Shown here in pieces: positions 53,357 to 61,770 of a DNA stretch of 64,000 bases (the first letter of the stretch is position 1; every line of letters starts with the position of its first letter). A program made the position numbers and the translations under genes. The notes beneath the pieces were generated by a model. That model did not search any database. It was given only the letters and a program-made list of their open reading frames with translations, and had not been told where the DNA came from. The stretch lies in IMG/VR virus record IMGVR_UViG_3300005265_000433, positions 1-64,000 of that record; one strand, 5' to 3'. Source of the stretch: a virus.

Positions 53357-54220
53357 TTACGCCCCTCCTATAGCTGGAATTAAAATATAAACACCATCTA
53401 TTTTATTTGAAATTATGAATGTATCCCCGCACATTTTTAAATATTTTTTAAAATAAACATCTAACTTACCAGCTACTTGACTGAACTGACGTTGATCTCT
53501 TTCTGAAATTATAACTGATTGGCTTTTAAAACCATTTTCAAAAATAAATTTTTGAGGTAATTTTCTTTTAGAATTTACCATATCTAAAATTACATCTGAT
53601 AAACCATCAACATAATCAAATATTTCATAATAATTATGTATATAATTTTTGGTTATAACTCCAGAAGTAGCTAAATCATATATATCCTCATATTTTACAT
53701 TATCTAAATCATCTAAGCATATTGTTATATAACAATTTTCTGTTATAAATTTATAAATATATTCAGACAATATAAAACCAGATATATATTTACTATATTT
53801 AACAATATCTTCCATTTTAATATTAGATGAATAATATCCAAATTTAAAATTGTTTTTATTTGTTTTCTTTCTTGCATCTAAAATTAAAAATTCTTGTGAA
53901 ATACAACATTTTAAATTAACTAATTCATCATCTACTAATGTTCTATCTGTACAATTTAAAATTAATTTATCTTTTGGTAATAAATTCCTACAACCTTCAA
54001 ATGACGAATCATAACATTCGATATTTGAGTTTTTAAATTTATTTTTGAAGGCTATAATCTTTTTTTGGCCGATATCTTCATAATTAAATAAACTTAATGA
54101 AATATTTTTATCTTCAACTATATCATAATCAACTAATTTTAAACTAATATTTTTTTCACATAGTTCTTTTGCTATAAATCCTCCTAAGCTTCCACAACCT
54201 AATATTGTAACATCATTCAT
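53357..54220 (-). CDS. ThiF/E1-like protein with C-terminal Gly-Gly tail
   Basis: A 287-residue protein from ATG 54220, with GGAG exactly eight bases upstream. The N-terminal Rossmann fold has GCGSLGG at 8-14, LVDYDIVEDKNIS at 29-41, and GQKK at 51-54, as in E1-like adenylating enzymes; the canonical Arg after the Asn is missing. The last about 65 residues (strand, strand, long helix, two strands) end in YILIPAIGGA, like the ending of ThiS/MoaD-type ubiquitin-like proteins plus one extra residue. It may thus be an E1 fused to its own ubiquitin-like domain, with the final Ala removable by the JAB protease. The frame is open upstream into the Gly-Gly protein; see that entry. Confidence 0.7.
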   Translation of the reverse strand: MNDVTILGCGSLGGFIAKELCEKNISLKLVDYDIVEDKNISLSLFNYEDIGQKKIIAFKNKFKNSNIECYDSSFEGCRNLLPKDKLILNCTDRTLVDDELVNLKCCISQEFLILDARKKTNKNNFKFGYYSSNIKMEDIVKYSKYISGFILSEYIYKFITENCYITICLDDLDNVKYEDIYDLATSGVITKNYIHNYYEIFDYVDGLSDVILDMVNSKRKLPQKFIFENGFKSQSVIISERDQRQFSQVAGKLDVYFKKYLKMCGDTFIISNKIDGVYILIPAIGGA

Positions 54221-54251
54221 ATTATATACTCCAATATAAAAAAATAAAAAT

Positions 54252-54283
54252 GGGGGATGTGAAAAATTAATTTCACACCCCCC
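54252..54283 (-). terminator. Strong hairpin plus U-tract between the Gly-Gly protein and the second E1
   Basis: On the minus strand GGGGGGTGTGAAA, a 6-base loop and TTTCACATCCCCC form a 13-bp stem with one G-U pair, followed by ATTTTTATTTTTTT. This is a textbook intrinsic terminator. It starts at the six-G run that encodes Gly-Gly and lies entirely within an uninterrupted reading frame. Confidence 0.8.
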
Positions 54284-54574
54284 AGCAGTAACATTGGCAG
54301 GCATATTAAAAATATCAGGGCCATAAGTTGCAACTACTTCAGCAATTGTCATACCACCAACAGGAAGGGATACCTGTGTGCAACCATACTTAACTAATGC
54401 AAACTGAGCATCAGAAACCTGGTCATTACTGGACTGCTGGTTAACTTGAGTGTCAAGAATAAGTTGAACTAACTGGTCTTTAACAGTTTTAGAAACACCA
54501 GTGATTCCTTTTTCAGCACAAATATCTCTCAGTTCTCGGTTAGTCTTAGCATACAACATTTCACTACTGTACAT
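54273..54574 (-). CDS. Putative ubiquitin-like protein ending in Gly-Gly, with SAP-like N-terminus
   Basis: Start at ATG 54574, five bases after GGAGG. Residues 10-42 resemble a SAP/HeH helix-turn-helix (NRELRDICAEKGITGVSK). Residues 55-97 have a beta-grasp-like order: strand QFALVKYG, strand TQVSLPVGG, helix MTIAEVVATYG, strand ANVTAGG. Gly98-Gly99 falls on a six-G run. In the zero frame there is no stop and translation would run through a terminator hairpin into the next E1 gene; a -1 shift on the G-run gives GTG TGA, ending the protein as ...AGGV (the coordinates given). A lost G in the assembly would have the same effect. The ubiquitin-like reading is from pattern only; the fold would be short. 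Confidence 0.5.
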
Positions 54575-54625
54575 ACTTTCCTCCATTTAATAATTAGAAT
54601 TATTTAAGGTTAAAACTAATCTTAC

Positions 54626-55312
54626 TTATGATGTTGAAACCTTTCTAACAGATGGTGTAACCATCAATTGACTCATATCGAAGTAGATTTCATTTCTATC
54701 TTCTAATTTACCTTCCAGGTAAGCTTCAAAGATCCAACACATAAGTAAAGCAGCTGCCGCATTGACAAAATAAAGTTGAGGTTCTACAGAATGTAGTTCT
54801 TCACAACTCATTTCATCAGGGCTTTTGTCATCTGGGGTCTGAATCTCAGGATGAAAATCTGTTAAACTTGGACTTAATTTTTTTCCTCCTTTCTTAATAA
54901 AAATTTGAGCGTTTCCATCCACATGATCATTACCACCAGAAATCAAAACACAATCATCAACATGTTTTTCAATATAACTAGACACACATTTTCTTGTTTT
55001 ATGATTATCAACCGATAGAAAAACAACTGTATCTTCACCAATTATTTCATGAATATTATTATCAGTTACATAATCAACCACAGACCTATAAAAAATATTT
55101 TGAAATTTGTTCTGTAATTCCTTAGCCTTAACTTCAGCTTTATCTCCTAGATTTTCGAACTCTTGTCTTTCAAAATTCTTTGGCTCATAATGATCTCCAT
55201 CAACCAAAAGAATTTGATAACTTTCTTCATCAGTTTTAAAATTCAAATATCTGGAAATTTTTTCAACCAATATAGTACCAATCCCACCAAGACCAATAAA
55301 AATTAATCTCAT
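54626..55312 (-). CDS. ThiF-family E1-like activating enzyme
   Basis: A 228-residue single-domain E1-like protein. GLGGIG at 7-12 begins the nucleotide-binding fold; VDGDHYEPKNFERQ at 37-50 is the conserved 'D-x-D-x-x-E-x-x-N-x-x-R-Q' that contacts ATP. C170 in MSCEELHSVEPQLYFVN matches the Cys and following 'E-x-Q-x-x-x-x-N' of PRTRC-type ThiF proteins, and is the candidate thioester cysteine. It overlaps the JAB gene by four bases (ATGA), so enzyme and protease are coupled. It would adenylate the C-terminus of a ubiquitin-like partner. Confidence 0.85.
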   Translation of the reverse strand: MRLIFIGLGGIGTILVEKISRYLNFKTDEESYQILLVDGDHYEPKNFERQEFENLGDKAEVKAKELQNKFQNIFYRSVVDYVTDNNIHEIIGEDTVVFLSVDNHKTRKCVSSYIEKHVDDCVLISGGNDHVDGNAQIFIKKGGKKLSPSLTDFHPEIQTPDDKSPDEMSCEELHSVEPQLYFVNAAAALLMCWIFEAYLEGKLEDRNEIYFDMSQLMVTPSVRKVSTS

Positions 55313-56607
55313 GCACGCCTCCCTTTTTTAGTTTTACTTGCTGCTTTTAATATTTCAGGATTATTACCTAATGGATTTTCCTCCCAATCTATATCAGCAG
55401 TAGTTGCATCAAATTCTTTGTCATCACTTTCATAATCAATGTATTCTGTATTTATTTCGTCAACAATACTACGTAGATTTGGATTAGTATTAATATCAAG
55501 ATTTAACAATTCAGAAACAAAATATTCTAATTCATATGCATAAACACAATTTGCACATGGCATAGTTGGATTACCCAATTCACAGATAAGTAATTCCAAC
55601 CAATCTGTGTCATCTTCATGAATTGTTGGATCAGGAAAATAATGATTCTGAAGTTTATTTTCTTTCTTGGATGTTTTATCCTTTTGATCTAATTTAATAT
55701 TATCTTTATTTTTTGTATCAGCTGATCCATACCCAGCATACCAATTATAATAATCATCATTGTAAAAATTGTGGTGTGGAGTATATTTTCTGGCAACCAT
55801 TGCATAAGTTTTCTTAGTTACATTTGAAAGCCATTCTTCGTTTGTCCAACCTTCTTCTAATAGAGGTTTTTCAAATTTCATAAATTTTTCATTTCTAATA
55901 GTTGCATGAAAATTTTGATTTAACTTTTGAAAATGAGATGACCCAAATATTTGGTAGTTATTTAAAGTACAATTATAAGTATTATTAGATTTAATTTTAT
56001 TAACTGGGATATTGATTGGTATTTTTTCAGTTATAGAAATTAAACCTTCAACATAATCTTCAGCAACACTCCTTACACCACCAACAGAATATTCAGCTGA
56101 TAATGAAAAACTATCTGGTCTTGTTACATTACCAACTGTAATATGAAGACCATCAAAGTCATTTTCATCATTAACATCTACTCCAGAATGAAAAGCACTC
56201 ATACTACCATGTGAATGAATTGAACCAACAAGCATAAAATTATCATCAACCACAATTGATTTATAATCAATTGAAGCTCCTGTAACTTCTTGTTTTGGGG
56301 CTTTAAAAGAAATACTATTTGTATCAGTATTCAAATATATTAATACCATTGCTTCTGAAGAATGTTTATTATATGCCTGTCTAAAAAATTCAACAACTTC
56401 TTCAAAATCCCGTTGTTTAATTTTAGGCAAATTCATATCTACATATGGTGTAACATCTTCAAGTACTGAAATTTGAGACACTGGTGTTAAACTATCAACA
56501 ACACCAATTTTCTTTTTGATGAACATTCCATTTTTACCAATAACATATGAAATACCTGGATTATCAGGTATTTCATTTTTTCCATCATTAATCAAAACTT
56601 CAAACAT
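55309..56607 (-). CDS. JAB/JAMM metalloprotease
   Basis: A 432-residue protein. Residues 70-190 are a JAB (MPN+) domain with the complete metal signature H131-x-H133-x7-S141-x2-D144, and a plausible catalytic glutamate at E85. The context HSHGSMSAFHSGVDVNDEND resembles PRTRC protein A. Such enzymes trim ubiquitin-like precursors after Gly-Gly or remove them from targets. The C-terminal 240 residues are a second region of unknown fold with CANC near 350 and a strongly acidic, then basic tail. AAAGGAG precedes the start; overlaps the E1 gene. Confidence 0.88.
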   Translation of the reverse strand: MFEVLINDGKNEIPDNPGISYVIGKNGMFIKKKIGVVDSLTPVSQISVLEDVTPYVDMNLPKIKQRDFEEVVEFFRQAYNKHSSEAMVLIYLNTDTNSISFKAPKQEVTGASIDYKSIVVDDNFMLVGSIHSHGSMSAFHSGVDVNDENDFDGLHITVGNVTRPDSFSLSAEYSVGGVRSVAEDYVEGLISITEKIPINIPVNKIKSNNTYNCTLNNYQIFGSSHFQKLNQNFHATIRNEKFMKFEKPLLEEGWTNEEWLSNVTKKTYAMVARKYTPHHNFYNDDYYNWYAGYGSADTKNKDNIKLDQKDKTSKKENKLQNHYFPDPTIHEDDTDWLELLICELGNPTMPCANCVYAYELEYFVSELLNLDINTNPNLRSIVDEINTEYIDYESDDKEFDATTADIDWEENPLGNNPEILKAASKTKKGRRA

Positions 56608-56617
56608 ATTGTCTCCT

Positions 56618-59005
56618 TTAATTATAAAATTTTATAAAATTTTCTTCTACTGTCTGATTATTAAATATTCTTGGTGATGGTATTCCATATTCATTATTTT
56701 GGAACTTTTTTATTGTTTTAAAAGTTTGGGGACGTCCATCATTAAATGCATCATCTAAACTAGTTTTAATATTACATTCACTTTTAGATGGTTCACTTCC
56801 AACATTTTTAAAATGTTCTTTAACAGTTTTTAACCATAAAGTTTGATTATTTGAGAGAACTATTAATTTATCATCTCTATAACAATCAGTTATTATTCCT
56901 TCTATTTTATAAGATTTACTCATGGTTAAACCAATAAATCTAGTTGATGAGGTCTTTTCTATATAATCCCCAACATTAAAACCGTCACATTCTAAAGTGG
57001 CTGTTCTAATTAAACAACCATTAAATAATTTTTTGGATAAACCTACATCATCTGTAATCGGCAAACTAAATTTAGTTTTATCTTTACATGTTGTAAGAAT
57101 TATTGAAATTTCATTTTCAGATATTTCAAATCCATCAATAACACAGTATAATAAAGATAAGTTATAAAATGATGTCCATTTTGGTACTACAATTAATTCT
57201 CCTTTATTTAATGATCTAAGTTTTGTTTCTCTTGACATATAATAAACTAAATTATCAAGTTTATTAGATACCTCATTAAAATTATCATATGTAATTTGGT
57301 TGTTATCTAAATTGATTATTATAGTTTTTCTTCCAGCTGGAGCTAAAGTAGTAAATTCACCAGCGATAAGAAATGAATCTTGCACTATGAAATTAATATT
57401 AATTTTATGTGACAATGAGACATAATCAACTAGTGCAAAACTATTATCTAAAGATAAAAACATATAATTATTTTCTATCTTATCGAAATTACATATTACT
57501 GAATTATTAATTTGTATACGTCCACGTTCAAAAATTATAGTAGAATCATCCACAACAAATGAATTTCTTTCTTCAAAACACAAATTATTTCTTTTTTCAT
57601 ATATTGTTAATTTTTTATTTTTTCTAAGTGTTATTCCATCAACAACATATCCTTTAATATCTTTTTCAAGATAAAAATCATACATTGAATTAGAATATCT
57701 TTTATCCAACGAAGATTTTAATACATAATTACCAGCTATATTATTGACTTTTTCTTTAAAAGTAAAAAATATAGCATTGTGGTTAAATTTATTTATACCA
57801 ATGAGTTTATCACCTTCAGATATAATTTTATTATTATACTTAAACTTAGTAACTATTAAATTTTTCTCCTTTAATTTATTTGTAATAATATCATCAACCA
57901 TATCCTTATTTATTTTATTTAATTCTATCCTGTAAATAATGCTATGGTTTCCTTTAGGAACTAATTCTAGAATTGATTTTTTATAATTATCACTACCTCC
58001 TCCTATACTTATAATATTTACTAAAATATACCTAATTTTATTCATAACAAATTCATCTTGCAAATTGATGGTAATGTGATCATCATCATTAGAAAATGTT
58101 ATACATTTTTCAATTCCATTATAGGTAACATCATGTTTCCTATTTATTTCTCTGAGTCTATCAATAGAACCAACTGTAGTTTCACCAGTAAAACTATTAA
58201 AAATATTATCTGATAATTTATTTGCGGTAAGATCTATTGATGAGTCTGCATAAAGAAAAGATTTAGTATATTTAAGAAGACTAAACTTTGGAGAAAATTC
58301 ATGGCCTAATACTTTAGCTGGATTATTAATACTTTCATATTCCCAAATATAATAATTTGTATGAATTGAATTAGCTCTTCTTGATCGGTTACTAGTATTT
58401 TCAAGATTATATGTTAAATCATTATTATATACTGATACCCAAAAATTATTAACTAACTTATTACATGCCTCCACTTGATTTTCACAATAATACAGTGAAT
58501 GGTCTTCAGGCATACACACACTTTGATTATTATATATATTTGGAAAAGGCATCAGTTGTATAGGTGATTCAAAAGAACTGATTGGACTATTACTCAAAAA
58601 AACATGTACCAGATTTCTAGAATGAGAAGGCCCAAAAACAATTTGAAAAATCACATATGGGAATAATAACTTAAAACTGTTTTTCCGTTTAGTTTTAACT
58701 TGCGGATAATTGTCTCTAAATTTTTCTAACATTTGATCCCTTATATATGATAATGTAGAATCAAGTGTTATTTTGTGAAATTCTGGTGGGAATTCCATAA
58801 TGTAAATTGTTCGTTCTCTTCCCATAAGAATTCCCTTGCAGTTATTTGGAAGAAAACAACTCATGGTTGGTCTACCGAGCTGATTCATTCCGGCCTGTAT
58901 TATATTAGAAAGAAACAGTTGGGTAGGTATCACTGTTTTTTCATTATAATTATTTCCCTCCATTATAGAGGTAAAATTTTTTTCAACCAATAATTTTGCT
59001 GGCAT
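56618..59005 (-). CDS. Large protein with putative E2-like domain, paralogue A
   Basis: A 795-residue protein. The N-terminal 240 residues hold strands, then PFPNIYNNQSVCMP at 153-166 with C164, and a helix with VNNFWVSVYN, which is the 'P-N-x-Y-x-x-x-x-x-C' outline of E2-like domains in PRTRC protein B. It then has YYIWEYESINNPAKVLGHEF at 218-237. The paralogue at 59124 has matching elements at nearly the same positions. The remaining 550 residues are beta-rich repeats of unknown kind (perhaps SH3- or Hint-like barrels). AAGGAGG precedes the ATG. Confidence 0.6.
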   Translation of the reverse strand: MPAKLLVEKNFTSIMEGNNYNEKTVIPTQLFLSNIIQAGMNQLGRPTMSCFLPNNCKGILMGRERTIYIMEFPPEFHKITLDSTLSYIRDQMLEKFRDNYPQVKTKRKNSFKLLFPYVIFQIVFGPSHSRNLVHVFLSNSPISSFESPIQLMPFPNIYNNQSVCMPEDHSLYYCENQVEACNKLVNNFWVSVYNNDLTYNLENTSNRSRRANSIHTNYYIWEYESINNPAKVLGHEFSPKFSLLKYTKSFLYADSSIDLTANKLSDNIFNSFTGETTVGSIDRLREINRKHDVTYNGIEKCITFSNDDDHITINLQDEFVMNKIRYILVNIISIGGGSDNYKKSILELVPKGNHSIIYRIELNKINKDMVDDIITNKLKEKNLIVTKFKYNNKIISEGDKLIGINKFNHNAIFFTFKEKVNNIAGNYVLKSSLDKRYSNSMYDFYLEKDIKGYVVDGITLRKNKKLTIYEKRNNLCFEERNSFVVDDSTIIFERGRIQINNSVICNFDKIENNYMFLSLDNSFALVDYVSLSHKININFIVQDSFLIAGEFTTLAPAGRKTIIINLDNNQITYDNFNEVSNKLDNLVYYMSRETKLRSLNKGELIVVPKWTSFYNLSLLYCVIDGFEISENEISIILTTCKDKTKFSLPITDDVGLSKKLFNGCLIRTATLECDGFNVGDYIEKTSSTRFIGLTMSKSYKIEGIITDCYRDDKLIVLSNNQTLWLKTVKEHFKNVGSEPSKSECNIKTSLDDAFNDGRPQTFKTIKKFQNNEYGIPSPRIFNNQTVEENFIKFYN

Positions 59006-59034
59006 TAAAACCTCCTTATTTAAATATTTAACTA

Positions 59035-59056
59035 TTCAATTATTTATATATATAGT
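59035..59056 (-). promoter_or_regulatory. CTATATATATAAAT motif, candidate promoter (copy 3)
   Basis: The minus strand reads AACTATATATATAAATAATTG, about 40 bases before the start of the 795-residue protein and just after the terminator of the upstream gene. This placement is the best evidence that the motif is a minus-facing promoter. Confidence 0.5.
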
Positions 59057-59070
59057 TATTATTAAAAATA

Positions 59071-59112
59071 ATGGTTTCCCACATTAAGATAAATCAAAAT
59101 GTGGGAAACCAT
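59071..59112 (-). terminator. Perfect 15-bp hairpin
   Basis: ATGGTTTCCCACATT, 12 bases, AATGTGGGAAACCAT. Lies 12 bases after the stop of the gene at 59124; probably its terminator, with only a weak U-tract. Confidence 0.7.
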
Positions 59113-59123
59113 AAAACACAATA

Positions 59124-61301
59124 CTACAATGAAAAATGTTCTCTAACAAAATCTTCATGCATTCTACATACAACTCCAGTTGGTTTTCTTAAATGAATAA
59201 AAGAACTAATACTGGCATTTCCTTCAAATATCTTTACATTACACGTAGTTGACCTAGCAACAACATCATATTTATCAGTTTTTCTAAATCCATCAATTCT
59301 AGTTGATGTTATTTTTTTGATAGTTGTCCCAAATTTAAATTTTGGATCAGATATAGAAAAATCATCTGATACCCCATATCTTGAACATAATGTTATTGAT
59401 TCTATTTGATTAGACACGCCTCCTAAAAATTTAACACTAGCTCTAATCTCATTTAAATCTTCATCAAAATAAATAGAAGTTATTCTTAAACGGTTAAAAC
59501 AACTATACATACAAATTATATCACCAACTTTATATTTGACTATTCGATTTTTACAAGATATACTTAATACTTTAGTCTTTTTATCATACCAATCATCAAA
59601 AGCATCATTCAATACATCTCGTCTGCTATATGGAGTAATTGTTGTGGATTCTGAAACCCACTTATAACCATTTTCAGTTTGTGATAATAAAAAACTTCCT
59701 ATGAGTATACTTGATAAACCTTGAATAAAATTAGTTTTGATACCTTTAATGAATTTTGGTTTAGTTGTCAATTGATTAAACTGATTTAATGAAATACTTT
59801 TATCTGAATTAACAATTAGATTTATTTTTAATCCATTACTAAATAAAAGACAAAACGACCCATTTGAAATAATAACTTTTTCATAAGATCCAGTTGATTT
59901 TAACAAAATATCATCCTTATCAATATAAAATATAATTTCCTTTCCTTTCTCAAAACCAAAGATATCTTCAATTGATAGTTTTTCAATATTGTTAATATCA
60001 AATGCTAGTTTAAATACACCATTATTTGTAATTAACGTAATATCTCCATTAATATTTTTTAACACCCTTTCTAAAACATAAGTATTATAAAGATTATTAT
60101 TCCAGGTATATATAAAAATATCTCCTTTTTTAAGTTTTGAGCCATCTAAAAGTTCAATCTCAGATAAAATCTCATTTTCTTGTTCAAATTTCTTTTGACA
60201 TATATCTTCATACATACAATATAAATTATTAAAAGAAAAAGAACATTCAGCATCAGTTTTAATATTCCTACATAGTAAAAACTTATCATTTTTATGTCTA
60301 TCAAATATTATATCATCAATAATATAATCAACATCATGAATGGTTATTCTCTCACCACATTCCCAAATATACGTTGTACCATCTTTATCTTGTAGATTAA
60401 AAAATAATTCATTATTCGTTATAAATGTATTATTTAAAATGTTACCATTTTTAGGTAATTCAGAAATGCTACCACTTAACCAATCAATAATATCATAAAA
60501 TACCTCTTTTTTAGATTTGTTAAAATATACTTCATTCGACCGAGTTTTTAATATTATAGCATTAGGTAAATCTATTTTTTTAAACTCTTTTAATATTTTA
60601 GATGGATCTTCTGTGGAAACTTTTTCCCACTCATAATAATTACCAAATAATGAATTACCATAACTGCTAACACATTCAACATAATCATCGTTAAATGCTG
60701 TATTCCATAAGTTATTATTTACAATATTTACAATATTTTTAATATTTTCTTCTCTCTTAATATACTCATAATCATCGCCTGTCAATCCCTGACATAGATA
60801 ATTAGTCATATCATCGTGGATTCTTACGTTAAATAGAGGTGCATGATAAACTCTATCATACACACTTCTAATTGGTTTTGGGTTTATATACAACGATACA
60901 AATATATTTTTATTAAATAAATTTACGTTTGTTTTAATATACATATAAGGCATATATAAATAAAATGAAATATTTCCATTTAAATCAACTTTCTTACATA
61001 CCTCTTTATTTTTAACTTCAAAAACATTTTTCATATTTAATACTGATTCATTAAATGTTACATAAATTTTTCTATATTGTGGTTGAAATTCTTGAATTAT
61101 ATCAACTAAACCGCGTTCAATCGACATATGAATCGAGTTGGACGGTAAATCCATATTTAAATTTAATGAATCAATTGAACATTTTTGTAAAAAATCTATC
61201 AGATGATTTGGATTTTTTTCTATTCCAATCGCGTTTATACCAATATCCGAATCGTAATTTAATGCTTTTATTGTATTACTTTCAATAAAAAAACCATTCA
61301 T
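59124..61301 (-). CDS. Large protein with putative E2-like domain, paralogue B
   Basis: A 725-residue protein, started at ATG 61301, seven bases after AAAGGAG (an in-frame ATG 51 bases upstream has no such site). It is a distant paralogue of the 795-residue protein: APLFNVRIHDDMTNYLCQG with C170, a helix with VNNNLWNTAFND, then NYYEWEKVSTEDPSKILKEF at 221-240. The C-terminal 480 residues are beta-rich with several short barrel-like units. The conserved cysteine with following Gly is the candidate E2 site. It begins the transcript of the ubiquitin-like locus. Confidence 0.6.
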   Translation of the reverse strand: MNGFFIESNTIKALNYDSDIGINAIGIEKNPNHLIDFLQKCSIDSLNLNMDLPSNSIHMSIERGLVDIIQEFQPQYRKIYVTFNESVLNMKNVFEVKNKEVCKKVDLNGNISFYLYMPYMYIKTNVNLFNKNIFVSLYINPKPIRSVYDRVYHAPLFNVRIHDDMTNYLCQGLTGDDYEYIKREENIKNIVNIVNNNLWNTAFNDDYVECVSSYGNSLFGNYYEWEKVSTEDPSKILKEFKKIDLPNAIILKTRSNEVYFNKSKKEVFYDIIDWLSGSISELPKNGNILNNTFITNNELFFNLQDKDGTTYIWECGERITIHDVDYIIDDIIFDRHKNDKFLLCRNIKTDAECSFSFNNLYCMYEDICQKKFEQENEILSEIELLDGSKLKKGDIFIYTWNNNLYNTYVLERVLKNINGDITLITNNGVFKLAFDINNIEKLSIEDIFGFEKGKEIIFYIDKDDILLKSTGSYEKVIISNGSFCLLFSNGLKINLIVNSDKSISLNQFNQLTTKPKFIKGIKTNFIQGLSSILIGSFLLSQTENGYKWVSESTTITPYSRRDVLNDAFDDWYDKKTKVLSISCKNRIVKYKVGDIICMYSCFNRLRITSIYFDEDLNEIRASVKFLGGVSNQIESITLCSRYGVSDDFSISDPKFKFGTTIKKITSTRIDGFRKTDKYDVVARSTTCNVKIFEGNASISSFIHLRKPTGVVCRMHEDFVREHFSL

Positions 61302-61356
61302 ACTATTCTCCTTTTTTATGATTAAAAATTTAAAACGTAAAACATATAACATATTA

Positions 61357-61380
61357 TTTTCAATTATTAATATATATAGC
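61357..61380 (-). promoter_or_regulatory. CTATATATATTAAT motif, candidate promoter (copy 4)
   Basis: The minus strand reads GCTATATATATTAATAATTG, about 70 bases before the ATG at 61301, in the gap after the upstream terminator. Confidence 0.5.
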
Positions 61381-61403
61381 TTTTTTATTTTTTGAATAAA
61401 TTA

Positions 61404-61434
61404 AGCCCCCTCTATATTAAAATATAAAGGGGCT
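61404..61434 (-). terminator. Intrinsic terminator-like hairpin
   Basis: On the minus strand AGCCCCTTTATAT pairs with ATATAGAGGGGGCT through G-U pairs. Located 28 bases after the stop of the gene at 61462. Confidence 0.65.
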
Positions 61435-61461
61435 CCAATGGAAGGAAATAAGGAAGGTATG

Positions 61462-61767
61462 CTACTTTTTAATACTAAATTTTATATCCTCTTCATCTTT
61501 AAGCCATTCAACTTTATCAAACTTGACTGCTCTCCAACCCTTTTTTTCTAAATCATACACATGTACTAAATTATTTTTATTAATTTGATTTAAAATTTTA
61601 GGGAGGTTTACTTCTTTTGGCCTATCTGATTTTGGTATTTTATCAAAATTTAAAGTACATAACATAATTCTTTCAGTGCCATCAGCTTTTTTAAATTTAA
61701 TTGTAACTGACTCTTCAGCTTTTATCTTTTCTAAAAATTCAATTGCTGAATCAATTGTGTTTGCCAT
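61462..61767 (-). CDS. WYL_2/DUF2693-like small protein
   Basis: A 101-residue protein. FKKADGTERIMLCTL near residue 25 and VYDLEKKGWRAVKFDKVEWL near 69 match the layout of the DUF2693 family ('F-x-K-x-D-G-T-x-R ... D-x-x-x-x-x-W-R-x-x-x-x-x-x-V'), common in phages of many hosts. These are SH3-like WYL relatives of unknown ligand. GGAGTT precedes the start. It directly follows the radical SAM gene (three bases) and so is cotranscribed with it. Confidence 0.75.
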   Translation of the reverse strand: MANTIDSAIEFLEKIKAEESVTIKFKKADGTERIMLCTLNFDKIPKSDRPKEVNLPKILNQINKNNLVHVYDLEKKGWRAVKFDKVEWLKDEEDIKFSIKK

Positions 61768-61770
61768 GTT

